From positions 1 to 10,931 of the forward strand of contig CAZXIY010000041.1 of NCBI GenBank assembly GCA_964640935.1: a stretch of DNA of 10,931 nucleotides. Direction: 5' to 3'. Below are positions 1-6,360 of this stretch, piece by piece; position 1 is the first letter of the stretch, and every line of letters begins with the position of its first letter. The position numbers and the translations under genes were made by a program. A model generated the notes under the pieces. It saw nothing but the letters and a program-made list of their open reading frames with translations. It was not told where the DNA came from and did not search any database. The DNA comes from CAZXIY01 sp964640935. GTDB lineage: Archaea > Thermoplasmatota > Thermoplasmata > Methanomassiliicoccales > Methanomethylophilaceae.

Positions 1-37
1 ACGGCGTAGCAACGTCACCCATATCACTTTCGGCCAT
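1..37 (-). CDS. possible 5' end of a gene leaving the window (partial)
   Basis: Reading the minus strand from an ATG at 37 gives MAESDMGDVATP with no stop before the window edge. A TATA-like stretch (TTTTAAA on the minus strand, about 48-54) lies about 14 nt before this ATG and about 29 nt before a second in-frame ATG at 22. With the TATA-to-start spacing seen elsewhere in the window, the ATG at 22 is the better start. Twelve codons are too few to assign a family. The call rests only on an open frame and a plausible promoter. Confidence 0.3.
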   Translation of the reverse strand, partial: MAESDMGDVATP

Positions 38-117
38 CCCTGATCTGTTTAAAATGCAAATCGAATTACCGAACATACTTAATCTATCCGGAAATATGTT
101 ATGCAGTAATGGTCCTG

Positions 118-137
118 GGTCCGGCAGAAGCCGGACC
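118..137 (-). terminator. hairpin after the nitrilase-like gene
   Basis: GGTCCGGC (118-125) and GCCGGACC (130-137) form a perfect 8-bp stem around a 4-nt loop. It starts 9 nt beyond the stop codon of the minus-strand nitrilase-like gene. No strong T-run follows on the minus strand, so it may be a transcript 3'-end or stabilising hairpin rather than a classical terminator. Confidence 0.5.
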
Positions 138-146
138 TGAAGAAGC

Positions 147-977
147 TTACCTTCCGGTGATCGGACATTTGGGAATGGGGTTCGCTCCCTCGCCGGAACT
201 GCTCGTGCATTTGATGCATTCACCGAAAGTCAGGTCGGGAAGAAGAACTCTGGCACATTTAGCTTTCTTGAGTGATTCCTCGTCGACGTTTATCTCGCGG
301 ACATCGCTGCTCTCGGTACACGACTCGATTATAGATCCATCGGCCCCTATGTATTTGCTCCTGCCTACAAGGTTCTGGCCGCAATCCGGCCCGACCATGT
401 TGCAAAGGATCACAGGCAGAGAATTCTCGGCCGCCCTGGAAACTACTATCTTGTCGAATCTGGACATCTGGGCTTCATTGAATGCCGATATGCAGACGAT
501 TATATCCACATCGTTCTCTGCATAGAATTTGAAGAGTTCCGGGCTGAGAAGGTCGTCTCCGACAGACATACCGATCTTCACACCCATGTGGTCTATTATC
601 ATCGGCTGATTCCCGGCCGTGAACGTCTTCGTTTCGTCGAACGCTCCGTCCTTTCCGAGTATCATTTTCTTGTAGGGGGTCACGTTTTTGCCGTCAATCA
701 GCAGAGCGCAGTCGAAGATCTTGTCGTCTTCCTTTCTGGGACATCCGCAGATTATGGCACAGCCCCTGTTGACAGAGAGTTCAGACAGTTTCGACACGAT
801 CTTCTCGTCAAGGAGGTCGATCTTCATGGCCTCCATGTCATTCGTGTATCCGCTGCAGAACATCTCGGGGAGGATGAACATGTCAGAATCCACATTGTTG
901 ATCCTCATTCTTGCTTTGAAGAAATTCACAGTAGGATCGCGCAATATACCTCTGGACTGGACCAATGTAATCTTCAT
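147..977 (-). CDS. nitrilase-superfamily (carbon-nitrogen hydrolase) protein lacking the catalytic cysteine
   Basis: This 276-aa protein has the layout of the CN-hydrolase superfamily, whose members cleave or form amide bonds with a Glu-Lys-Cys triad in the cytoplasm. The glutamate is visible in LPEMF (E38) and the lysine in YKKMIL (K104). A second conserved glutamate precedes F119 (E115). The nucleophile motif, normally of the form IC(Y/W)D..FPE, reads SVGDDLLSPE here: residue 140 is glycine (codon GGA, 558-560 on the plus strand). The rest of the fold, including RAAENSLPVILCN and GRSKYIGADGSIIE, looks intact and there is no frameshift. Amidase activity by the usual mechanism is therefore unlikely; a binding or regulatory role, or an altered chemistry, is inference. 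The C-terminus (about 255-276) is a Ser/Gly/Pro-rich tail with a cysteine. The ATG at 977 lies 25 nt after a TATA-like box. The gene is divergent from the zinc-ribbon gene at 1084. Confidence 0.85.
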   Translation of the reverse strand: MKITLVQSRGILRDPTVNFFKARMRINNVDSDMFILPEMFCSGYTNDMEAMKIDLLDEKIVSKLSELSVNRGCAIICGCPRKEDDKIFDCALLIDGKNVTPYKKMILGKDGAFDETKTFTAGNQPMIIDHMGVKIGMSVGDDLLSPELFKFYAENDVDIIVCISAFNEAQMSRFDKIVVSRAAENSLPVILCNMVGPDCGQNLVGRSKYIGADGSIIESCTESSDVREINVDEESLKKAKCARVLLPDLTFGECIKCTSSSGEGANPIPKCPITGR

Positions 978-997
978 GCCAGGTAATCGGAAAATGA

Positions 998-1007
998 CTA
1001 TTTAACG
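998..1007 (-). promoter_or_regulatory. TATA-like box for the nitrilase-like gene
   Basis: The minus strand reads CGTTAAATAG, centred near 1002, about 25 nt before the ATG at 977. Archaeal transcription starts about 25 nt after the TATA centre, so the mRNA would begin at or next to the start codon (leaderless). No Shine-Dalgarno site precedes the ATG. Confidence 0.5.
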
Positions 1008-1055
1008 AGGATAGTGGCTCGGAAGATACCGCAGGCCCAATTCCTAATACTGGTA

Positions 1056-1064
1056 TGCATATAC
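1056..1064 (+). promoter_or_regulatory. TATA-like box for the zinc-ribbon gene
   Basis: TGCATATAC, centred near 1060, lies about 24 nt before the ATG at 1084. The spacing predicts a leaderless transcript. The 106-bp gap is shared with the divergent nitrilase-like promoter. Confidence 0.45.
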
Positions 1065-1083
1065 CCCGCCGGAGCAATATTCC

Positions 1084-1770
1084 ATGATCAAGTGTCCTAA
1101 GTGTTCGAACATGTGCGAATTCGGTGACGGCAATATATTCGGATTCTGCAATAAATGTGGTTCGAACCTCGAAAGGGCCTCGGACGGGAGCATCACCGTA
1201 TATGACAAAAGCTCTGAGGAGGACCCCCTGGTCCAGAGTTCATGGGAGCGTTACGATATATGCTCCGGATTGACGCCACCGTCGAGGAAGGATCATGATA
1301 TCGAATCATTCGATTCTGCGGTAGAGATGATGATGGACGAGATCATGGCATTCACAGAGACCCAGAAGGACATCCTTTCTGCGACATCCGATATGCCGCG
1401 CGACAGGAAGGCCAGGGTTGTTGAGCTCTGCGGGGATATGACTGCCCGTCTTTGGAAGCGTTTCGAATCGTTCCTGGACGATTACCGCGATTACGGCATG
1501 TATGAAGAGCTGAAAGGCGTCAACGACACGTATACTGCAGAAGTCCAGAAGATGTCCGGTTCGGTCGCTGCAGACCGCAAGAAGAAGATGGAGGAACGTT
1601 GGGCCGAGGACCCGGAGAAGTTCAAACGTCTCAGCAAGGAGCTGGCGGATGCCAAACAACGCAAGGGGAGACTCGCGTTCATGAATTTTGAGGGCAAATG
1701 GGCCGCCGATGCCGAGATAGAAAGGATCGAAGCAGAATTGAATGGACTCGATGTCACATCGAAAAAATAA
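1084..1770 (+). CDS. zinc-ribbon protein with long helical C-terminal region, function unknown
   Basis: I do not recognise the family of this 228-aa protein. Residues 4-25 form a zinc ribbon: CPKC at 4-7 and CNKC at 22-25, plus an extra cysteine at 11, separated by a short glycine-rich knuckle. Residues 35-75 look like a polar linker. From about 75 to the end the sequence is charged and helical (E/K/R/M-rich, for example DRKKKMEERW and ELADAKQRKGR), suggesting helical hairpins or a coiled coil. There are no membrane segments or signal peptide, so it is probably cytoplasmic. A small metal-binding head on a helical body suits an adaptor or nucleic-acid-associated protein, but this is inference. 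It has its own TATA-like box and ends just before a shared hairpin terminator. Confidence 0.8.
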   Translation: MIKCPKCSNMCEFGDGNIFGFCNKCGSNLERASDGSITVYDKSSEEDPLVQSSWERYDICSGLTPPSRKDHDIESFDSAVEMMMDEIMAFTETQKDILSATSDMPRDRKARVVELCGDMTARLWKRFESFLDDYRDYGMYEELKGVNDTYTAEVQKMSGSVAADRKKKMEERWAEDPEKFKRLSKELADAKQRKGRLAFMNFEGKWAADAEIERIEAELNGLDVTSKK

Positions 1771-1780
1771 AGTAACATCC

Positions 1781-1802
1781 CCGCACGGTCGAGACCGTGC
1801 GG
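1781..1802. terminator. bidirectional hairpin terminator between convergent genes
   Basis: CCGCACGGT (1781-1789) pairs perfectly with ACCGTGCGG (1794-1802) around a CGAG loop. On the plus strand it is followed by AGATATTTGTTTCTT. On the minus strand it is followed by a T-rich stretch including TTTATTTTTT. It lies between the stop codons at 1770 and 1816, so it can end both convergent transcripts. Confidence 0.75.
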
Positions 1803-1815
1803 AGATATTTGTTTC

Positions 1816-2370
1816 TTAGATTGTCTCGATCTTCCTTACCTGCCATGCGCCGAAGATGCAGATCGCACCCAGTATGGCGAGTATCAGTCCGCTGACCCAT
1901 GTGGTCACGATGACGGTCTCGTTGGGGAATATGGCGATTATTATACCAACGACGATCATGATAAGGCCGAAGGCCAGGGTCACGGTTCTTCCTCTGCTGT
2001 CGATCATCGGAGCGGAAATTCCGAATATCGCTCCGATACCGAGTATTATGAAGAATGCCGCGAAGAGGTACGCGAATATGTCGGCGACGAACATCGGTAC
2101 AACCATCAGCACTATACCGAGTATTATGGCAAGTGCACCTTTCGCTATATTGGCATTCCTGGTATCGAATCCATCATTCATGTTGATCAGCGTCATGAGA
2201 CCTATCGCGACCGCGATGATACCAAGTAGAATGATGTAGACCTGAAGGCTCATTTTCGTCCATAGCATTGCAATGAGACCGATAGCGAAGCAGAGTATGC
2301 CGAATACCAGCATGATCTTCCAGCTGCCGAATCTCGAATCGTCAATAATTTCCATGAGTATATTTCTCAT
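1816..2370 (-). CDS. HdeD-like (DUF308) six-helix membrane protein
   Basis: This 184-aa protein consists almost entirely of six hydrophobic segments, at about residues 18-37, 43-63, 76-93, 97-118, 129-148 and 153-175. Glycine-rich patterns such as GILCFAIGLIAML, GALAIILGIVLMV and LAFGLIMIVVGIIIAIFP repeat in pairs, as expected of the HdeD/DUF308 family, in which a two-helix unit is triplicated. The length matches the family (about 180-200 aa). Bacterial HdeD is an inner-membrane protein linked to acid stress; the archaeal role is unknown. The gene has no obvious partner: it is convergent with the zinc-ribbon gene and divergent from the ABC ATPase. The start is uncertain. The ATG at 2370 gives MRNILMEII, and a second in-frame ATG at 2355 is equally possible. 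Confidence 0.85.
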   Translation of the reverse strand: MRNILMEIIDDSRFGSWKIMLVFGILCFAIGLIAMLWTKMSLQVYIILLGIIAVAIGLMTLINMNDGFDTRNANIAKGALAIILGIVLMVVPMFVADIFAYLFAAFFIILGIGAIFGISAPMIDSRGRTVTLAFGLIMIVVGIIIAIFPNETVIVTTWVSGLILAILGAICIFGAWQVRKIETI

Positions 2371-2430
2371 TACAGGTATTTCATACTATTCGAGCAATAA
2401 TTGATGTACTTGGGCTGTGCTGGGATTATC

Positions 2431-3246
2431 ATGGCAGAAGCCGTCTTCCTGAGAGATGTATCGGTCGTGATGAACGGCAAGACGATCCTCGATTCTGTGG
2501 ATCTCTCCGTCGATGAAGGGGAGAGCGTGGCAATAATAGGGCCGAACGGTTCCGGGAAGACTACATTGACGAAACTTCTCACCGGTGAAATGCATCCGTA
2601 TTACGACACGGATCGGCCGTCGTCGCTGAGGATGTTCGGAAAGGGTGATTGGAATATATTCGATCTCAGAAGGGCCGTCGGAGTGGTATCGGCGGACCTG
2701 CAGTCCCGTTTGGATGCGGATACGACCGTATCCGAACTGATATTGTCGGGATTCTTCGGGTCGTCCGATATTTTCAGGAACATGACCGTAACGGATGATA
2801 TGGTCCGCAGAGCCTACGATTCTGCAATATCCATGGGGATAGAGGATCTGTTCGATGCAAAGATCGGGGAGCTTTCTCTCGGTGAATCAAGGCGCGCGTT
2901 GATAGCAAGAGCACTTGTATACGATCCGAGGATGCTCGTCCTGGATGAGCCGATGACAGGTCTGGACGTAGTCATGAAGGACAGGTTCAGAAGAATGTTC
3001 GATATCATGACCGCATCTGGAAAGAGCATAGTGATGGTCACGCACGATCTGGGTGACATACCTTCCTGCATTGACCGCATAGTCGGCATAAAGGATGGTT
3101 CCGTAGTCCTCGACGGCAGGGCGGACGATGTGATAACCTCCGACGGCATGAGTATGCTTTACGGCGGGGACATCGATGTGGAACGTAATAACGGTGTTTA
3201 TTCCATGTCAGTTAGGAACCCCGACCGCATTCTGCGAAAGGTTTAA
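2431..3246 (+). CDS. ABC ATPase of the COG1119 (ModF/PhrA-like) type, no permease partner
   Basis: From the ATG at 2431 this is a 271-aa single nucleotide-binding domain. Walker A is GPNGSGKTT (37-45), the Q-loop region is VVSADLQ (Q91), the signature is LSLGE (148-152, in place of LSGGQ), Walker B is MLVLDEP (168-174), the D-loop is GLD (177-179) and the H-loop histidine is H205. The stretch LRRAVGVVSADLQSRLDADT followed by VSELILSGFF matches COG1119 proteins, single-domain relatives of E. coli ModF/PhrA. No membrane subunit or binding protein lies nearby, so transport is not supported by context; a soluble ATPase role is possible. The frame is open back to 2401 (an ATG at 2404 would add 9 residues). 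I prefer 2431 because MAEAVFLRDVSVV matches a normal ABC N-terminus. Its stop codon is part of the next gene's TATA-like box. Confidence 0.85.
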   Translation: MAEAVFLRDVSVVMNGKTILDSVDLSVDEGESVAIIGPNGSGKTTLTKLLTGEMHPYYDTDRPSSLRMFGKGDWNIFDLRRAVGVVSADLQSRLDADTTVSELILSGFFGSSDIFRNMTVTDDMVRRAYDSAISMGIEDLFDAKIGELSLGESRRALIARALVYDPRMLVLDEPMTGLDVVMKDRFRRMFDIMTASGKSIVMVTHDLGDIPSCIDRIVGIKDGSVVLDGRADDVITSDGMSMLYGGDIDVERNNGVYSMSVRNPDRILRKV

Positions 3247-3248
3247 TC
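3238..3248 (+). promoter_or_regulatory. TATA-like box for the RFC large-subunit gene
   Basis: AAGGTTTAATC, centred near 3244, overlaps the stop codon of the upstream ABC ATPase gene. It lies about 27 nt before the ATG at 3271. No Shine-Dalgarno site precedes that ATG, so a leaderless transcript is likely. Confidence 0.5.
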
Positions 3249-3270
3249 CTCATTCGGCAATGGTGCGCCC

Positions 3271-4686
3271 ATGTCTCAAGACTGGACGGAGAAATACAGG
3301 CCGAAGACACTCGCAGGCGTTATAGGGAATCCGAAGGCCGTCGGCGAGCTCAAAGATTGGGCCGAGTCTTGGAACAGCGGGAACCCAAAGAAACGCGCGG
3401 TCGTGCTTATAGGCACACCCGGAGTAGGGAAGACCACATCGGCGGAAGCGTTGGCCGAGGATATGGGCTGGGGGATACTGGAGATGAACGCATCCGACCA
3501 GCGTACCGGGGATGCGATACGTTCTGTCGCTCTCAGGGGAGCATACTCCAATACATTCGCCGATGCCGGCGATTATCTGAGATCGTCTGACGGCGGCAGG
3601 AAGCTGATAGTTCTGGATGAGGCCGACAGTCTGTTCGGGAATGCCGACAGAGGGGCTTTGCCTGCAATCGTGGAACTCATCAGAGAGACCAAACAGCCGG
3701 TGATACTGATCGTCAACGACTTTTACGAACTGAGCAAGAAATCGTCGGCCATAAAGACCGACACTCTGCAGATCACGTTCCAGAGACCGCCGTCACCGTC
3801 CATCGTGAAGGCTCTCAGGAACATAGCGGCCCAGGAGTCCGTCACGGTGACGGACGATGCCTTGAAAGTCATCGCATCGAATTCCAACGGCGATATGCGT
3901 GCCGCGGTACGCGATCTGGAATCGGTGGCGATGGGAAAGAGCGAGGTCATGCAGAAGGATGCGGACCAGATTTCCGACCGCGTTGTGAGGAAGAGCATGT
4001 ATGATCTGATGTACTCCATATTCCGCAAGTCGGATGCCATGGGGTCCAGAAGAATGGTCCGCGACATAGACGAGGAGCCAGACTTCATATTGCTGTGGCT
4101 GGATGAGAATATGCCGTACGAGTACACAGATACCGGGGATCTCGTTCGCGGTTATGAGAAACTGTCCAGGGCGGACATATTCCTCGGTAGGGTGAACAGG
4201 CGTCAATATTACGGTCTGTGGTCGTATGCAAGCGATACGATGACCGCAGGCGTATGCACCGCAAGATATTCTAACAGTTACAGCAGGGAACGCTTCAGAT
4301 TCCCGAGCTATCTGATGAAGATGTCGCGTTCCAGAAGCGTCAGGAACACAAAGAGCGGCATCTGCCAGAAATTGGCAGATCATCTTCATGCGTCCACCGG
4401 GAGGGTTTCCAAGGACATTCTGCCGATGCTGAGTTCAATGCTGAAGAATGACCCAGAGCTCAGAGTGTCGATGATAAAGGATGTTGGCATGGAGCCGGAA
4501 GAGCTGGCATTCATGCTCAATTCGAAGATCGATTCAAAGGCCGTCAAGGAAGCCGTCGAAGCGGCTACGCCGGAAAGGCCCGCACCTTCGAGATCTGCAA
4601 GGTCTGCGATACCGTCCAATGACGATACTGTGCAGAGACCTGCCCCTGTTATCTCCAAAAAACAGAGGAGCCTTACTGAATTCTAG
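3271..4686 (+). CDS. rfcL: replication factor C large subunit (clamp loader)
   Basis: This 471-aa AAA+ protein is the archaeal RFC large subunit, which with RFC small subunits loads the PCNA sliding clamp onto primer-template DNA. It starts in family style (WTEKYRPKTLAGVIGNPKAV). Walker A is GTPGVGKTT (48-56), EMNASDQRT is at 71-79, Walker B is LIVLDEAD (112-119), the sensor 1 asparagine is N149 and sensor 2 is GDMRAAVRDLE (from 207). The C-terminal collar domain (about 235-420) is followed by a Pro/Ser/Arg-rich linker. The last seven residues, QRSLTEF (465-471), are a PIP box (QxxLxxF) for PCNA. Length is normal. The stop is TAG. Reading through it would add only one residue plus Val before TGA, so the protein ends here in any case. 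The small subunit is not in this window. The stop overlaps the next gene's ribosome-binding site. Confidence 0.97.
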   Translation: MSQDWTEKYRPKTLAGVIGNPKAVGELKDWAESWNSGNPKKRAVVLIGTPGVGKTTSAEALAEDMGWGILEMNASDQRTGDAIRSVALRGAYSNTFADAGDYLRSSDGGRKLIVLDEADSLFGNADRGALPAIVELIRETKQPVILIVNDFYELSKKSSAIKTDTLQITFQRPPSPSIVKALRNIAAQESVTVTDDALKVIASNSNGDMRAAVRDLESVAMGKSEVMQKDADQISDRVVRKSMYDLMYSIFRKSDAMGSRRMVRDIDEEPDFILLWLDENMPYEYTDTGDLVRGYEKLSRADIFLGRVNRRQYYGLWSYASDTMTAGVCTARYSNSYSRERFRFPSYLMKMSRSRSVRNTKSGICQKLADHLHASTGRVSKDILPMLSSMLKNDPELRVSMIKDVGMEPEELAFMLNSKIDSKAVKEAVEAATPERPAPSRSARSAIPSNDDTVQRPAPVISKKQRSLTEF

Positions 4687-4689
4687 GTG
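4685..4689 (+). promoter_or_regulatory. Shine-Dalgarno site of the TYW1 gene inside the rfcL stop
   Basis: AGGTG matches part of the canonical archaeal AGGAGGTGAT and sits 5 nt before the ATG at 4695. It shares two bases with the TAG stop of the RFC gene, so translation of the two genes is probably coupled. It favours the ATG at 4695 over an in-frame GTG at 4689. Confidence 0.65.
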
Positions 4690-4694
4690 TGAAA

Positions 4695-5648
4695 ATGGAC
4701 GAGGAATACCGTAATTTGCTGCTCAAACAGCAGTATCGTTTATACAAGGATCATGCGGCAGTCAAGCTGTGCCACTGGATGAAGGAGTCCATGCTTCACG
4801 GAAGGAACTGCTACAAGCAGGACTTCTATGGGATACAGAGTCACAGATGCCTTCAGATGACGCCTGCGATCAACGAATGTTCGCACTTGTGCCAGTTCTG
4901 CTGGAGAGTTCAGGGCAGGGATTTCGAGGTAAAGGATTGGGCGGAACCGAAGGATATGCTCGACAATCTTATCGAGATGCAGAGGTCACTCATCACAGGA
5001 TTCAACGGCGACGACAGATGCAGCAAGAAGATGTACGAGGAGGCGCGCAACCCTAATCAGGTCGCGATATCGTTGGCCGGCGAGCCGATCACATATCCGT
5101 ACCTGTCCGACTTCCTTGAAGAGTGCCATTCCAGAAAGATGATGACATTCCTCGTTACGAACGGTACGTATCCGGAAAGGCTTGCCGAACTTGATGAACT
5201 GCCCAGGCAGCTCTATGTGACCGTGGCGGCCCCGAACGAGGAGATATACAAGACAACATGCAGGCCGAAGATATCTGATGGTTGGCAGAGGATCATGAGA
5301 ACGCTTGAGATGATGCCGTCGCTGGATACAAGAACTGTCATTCGCCATACATTGGTCAAAGGACTCAATTTCGGATGGATAGACCAATATGCCAGACTGG
5401 ATAAGATAGCAGACCCGGATCTTGTCGAACCGAAAGGTTATGTTTTTGTCGGAGGCTCCAGGATGAGGCTCTCGATGTCATCGATGCCTTCATTCGCCGA
5501 AATAGAGAGTTTCTCGTCAGAGCTCGGATCATATATCGGCATGGAGATATTGAAAGAGAAACCGGACAGCCGTGTCCTGTTGCTCGGCCATCCGGGTATA
5601 GAAACAGATGTAAGGAAGTTGTACGGCCTGGATCAGAACGATATGTAA
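4695..5648 (+). CDS. taw1: 4-demethylwyosine synthase (TYW1/Taw1), radical SAM tRNA-modifying enzyme
   Basis: This 317-aa radical SAM enzyme makes 4-demethylwyosine from N1-methylguanosine 37 of tRNA-Phe and pyruvate, the tricyclic-ring step of wyosine synthesis. The SAM cluster motif is CSHLCQFC (C62, C66, C69). Three more cysteines, C26, C39 and C52, spaced 13 apart, match the second [4Fe-4S] cluster of archaeal TYW1. A lysine at 41 sits where family studies propose a Schiff base with pyruvate. The motifs ISLAGEPITYPYL and LVTNGTYPE are typical. With the ATG at 4695 the cysteine numbering equals that I recall for archaeal homologues, supporting this start. It has no flavodoxin domain, unlike eukaryotic TYW1, as usual in archaea. 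It follows rfcL by 8 nt with a Shine-Dalgarno site. Its 3' end overlaps the convergent DUF1294 gene by 16 bp. Confidence 0.95.
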   Translation: MDEEYRNLLLKQQYRLYKDHAAVKLCHWMKESMLHGRNCYKQDFYGIQSHRCLQMTPAINECSHLCQFCWRVQGRDFEVKDWAEPKDMLDNLIEMQRSLITGFNGDDRCSKKMYEEARNPNQVAISLAGEPITYPYLSDFLEECHSRKMMTFLVTNGTYPERLAELDELPRQLYVTVAAPNEEIYKTTCRPKISDGWQRIMRTLEMMPSLDTRTVIRHTLVKGLNFGWIDQYARLDKIADPDLVEPKGYVFVGGSRMRLSMSSMPSFAEIESFSSELGSYIGMEILKEKPDSRVLLLGHPGIETDVRKLYGLDQNDM

Positions 5649-5914
5649 CCTTTCCAGACCAGTATCGCTATCAGCACGACATGAAGCACCGCGAATACAT
5701 ACACAAGTTTGAATTTCGGCTTGTGAGTTTTGTGATGGGCGGCCTGCATTGCGATAGCAGCCCCGAACGGACCGAACAGCGAGGCGATGATGAGAGTGCT
5801 TTCCGGCACCCTCCATTTATCCTTTATGGCACAATTCTTGTCATATATATAGAGCAGAGCGACGGCTATGTTCACTATGACATAGACTATGATCCCGATC
5901 ACAGTTGGGGTCAT
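5633..5914 (-). CDS. DUF1294 small membrane protein
   Basis: This 93-aa protein has three hydrophobic segments (about 4-23, 39-58 and 70-88). It carries the DUF1294 signatures: NIAVALLYIYDK (15-26), WRVPE (34-38), a Gly/Pro-containing stretch SLFGPFGAAIAM and HKTHKPKF (61-68). DUF1294 proteins are small predicted membrane proteins of unknown function. It begins 4 nt after the flavodoxin stop on the same strand. GTGATC, which resembles the archaeal Shine-Dalgarno consensus, overlaps that stop just before the ATG, so the two are almost certainly co-transcribed. Its 3' end runs 16 bp into the convergent TYW1 gene. Co-occurrence with flavodoxin suggests a membrane-linked redox role, but that is inference only. 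Confidence 0.85.
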   Translation of the reverse strand: MTPTVIGIIVYVIVNIAVALLYIYDKNCAIKDKWRVPESTLIIASLFGPFGAAIAMQAAHHKTHKPKFKLVYVFAVLHVVLIAILVWKGYISF

Positions 5915-5918
5915 CGGA

Positions 5919-6302
5919 TCACATCAGCGATTTGATGTAAGTCTCGAGCTTGGAATCAGCGACGCCGATCTGTTTCTTCGGTTTGTTGAAGAATATAGCA
6001 TCTGCGATACCCATTTCGCCCGCAATCTTTTCCAATTGTTTCGCTCCTTTATCGTCGTTGTACATGCACGAGACGAAGAGACTCGAACCGGAGAGTTTTC
6101 CCTTGTTCTTATTTACGAAACTCGTCATGGACTTTGCAGGTTTCCCTGCATAGATCCCTGTGCCGAGTATGATCTTGTCGTATTTCGAGATATCAAGGTC
6201 ATCGCTGACCTCGATCGCCTCTCCGCCGATCTTGCTTGCTATGTATTCGGCAGTTTTTTTGGTGTTGCCGAACTTCGAGGCGTAAATCACTGCGGTTGCC
6301 AT
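5919..6302 (-). CDS. flavodoxin-domain protein (Flavodoxin_5/HemG-like)
   Basis: This 127-aa short flavodoxin fold should bind FMN in the cytoplasm and carry electrons. The phosphate-binding loop is visible at the N-terminus as YASKFGNTKKTA (7-18), followed by the fold's strands: YDKIILGTGIYAGKPAKSM and SSLFVSCMY. The GTGIYAGKP pattern resembles the Flavodoxin_5 group, which includes the HemG-type protoporphyrinogen dehydrogenase; no haem gene is nearby, so electron transfer is the safer call. The length suits a short-chain member. A TATA-like box (TTATAAACC) lies about 34 nt before the ATG, implying a short leader of about 8 nt. This gene can therefore be transcribed separately from the flavoprotein gene 58 bp upstream. 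It leads a two-gene unit with the DUF1294 protein. Confidence 0.88.
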   Translation of the reverse strand: MATAVIYASKFGNTKKTAEYIASKIGGEAIEVSDDLDISKYDKIILGTGIYAGKPAKSMTSFVNKNKGKLSGSSLFVSCMYNDDKGAKQLEKIAGEMGIADAIFFNKPKKQIGVADSKLETYIKSLM

Positions 6303-6330
6303 GTTTATCAGTTCCGAGAAATGGTGAAAA

Positions 6331-6341
6331 GGTTTATAATG
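6331..6341 (-). promoter_or_regulatory. TATA-like box for the flavodoxin gene
   Basis: The minus strand reads CATTATAAACC, centred near 6336, about 34 nt before the ATG at 6302. It lies in the 58-bp gap after the flavoprotein gene and implies a separate promoter with a short leader. Confidence 0.45.
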
Positions 6342-6360
6342 GGTTTGTAGGGCCGATGAC

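Noticed and set aside
109..525. Open frame on the plus strand opposite the nitrilase-like gene (also 588-986 and 688-1005).
   Set aside because: These are antisense to a protein with clear family motifs, and their translations show no recognisable domain.
3793..4389. Long 198-codon minus-strand open frame inside rfcL.
   Set aside because: It is antisense to conserved RFC sequence; its His/Arg/Ile-rich translation is typical of a reverse-frame shadow.
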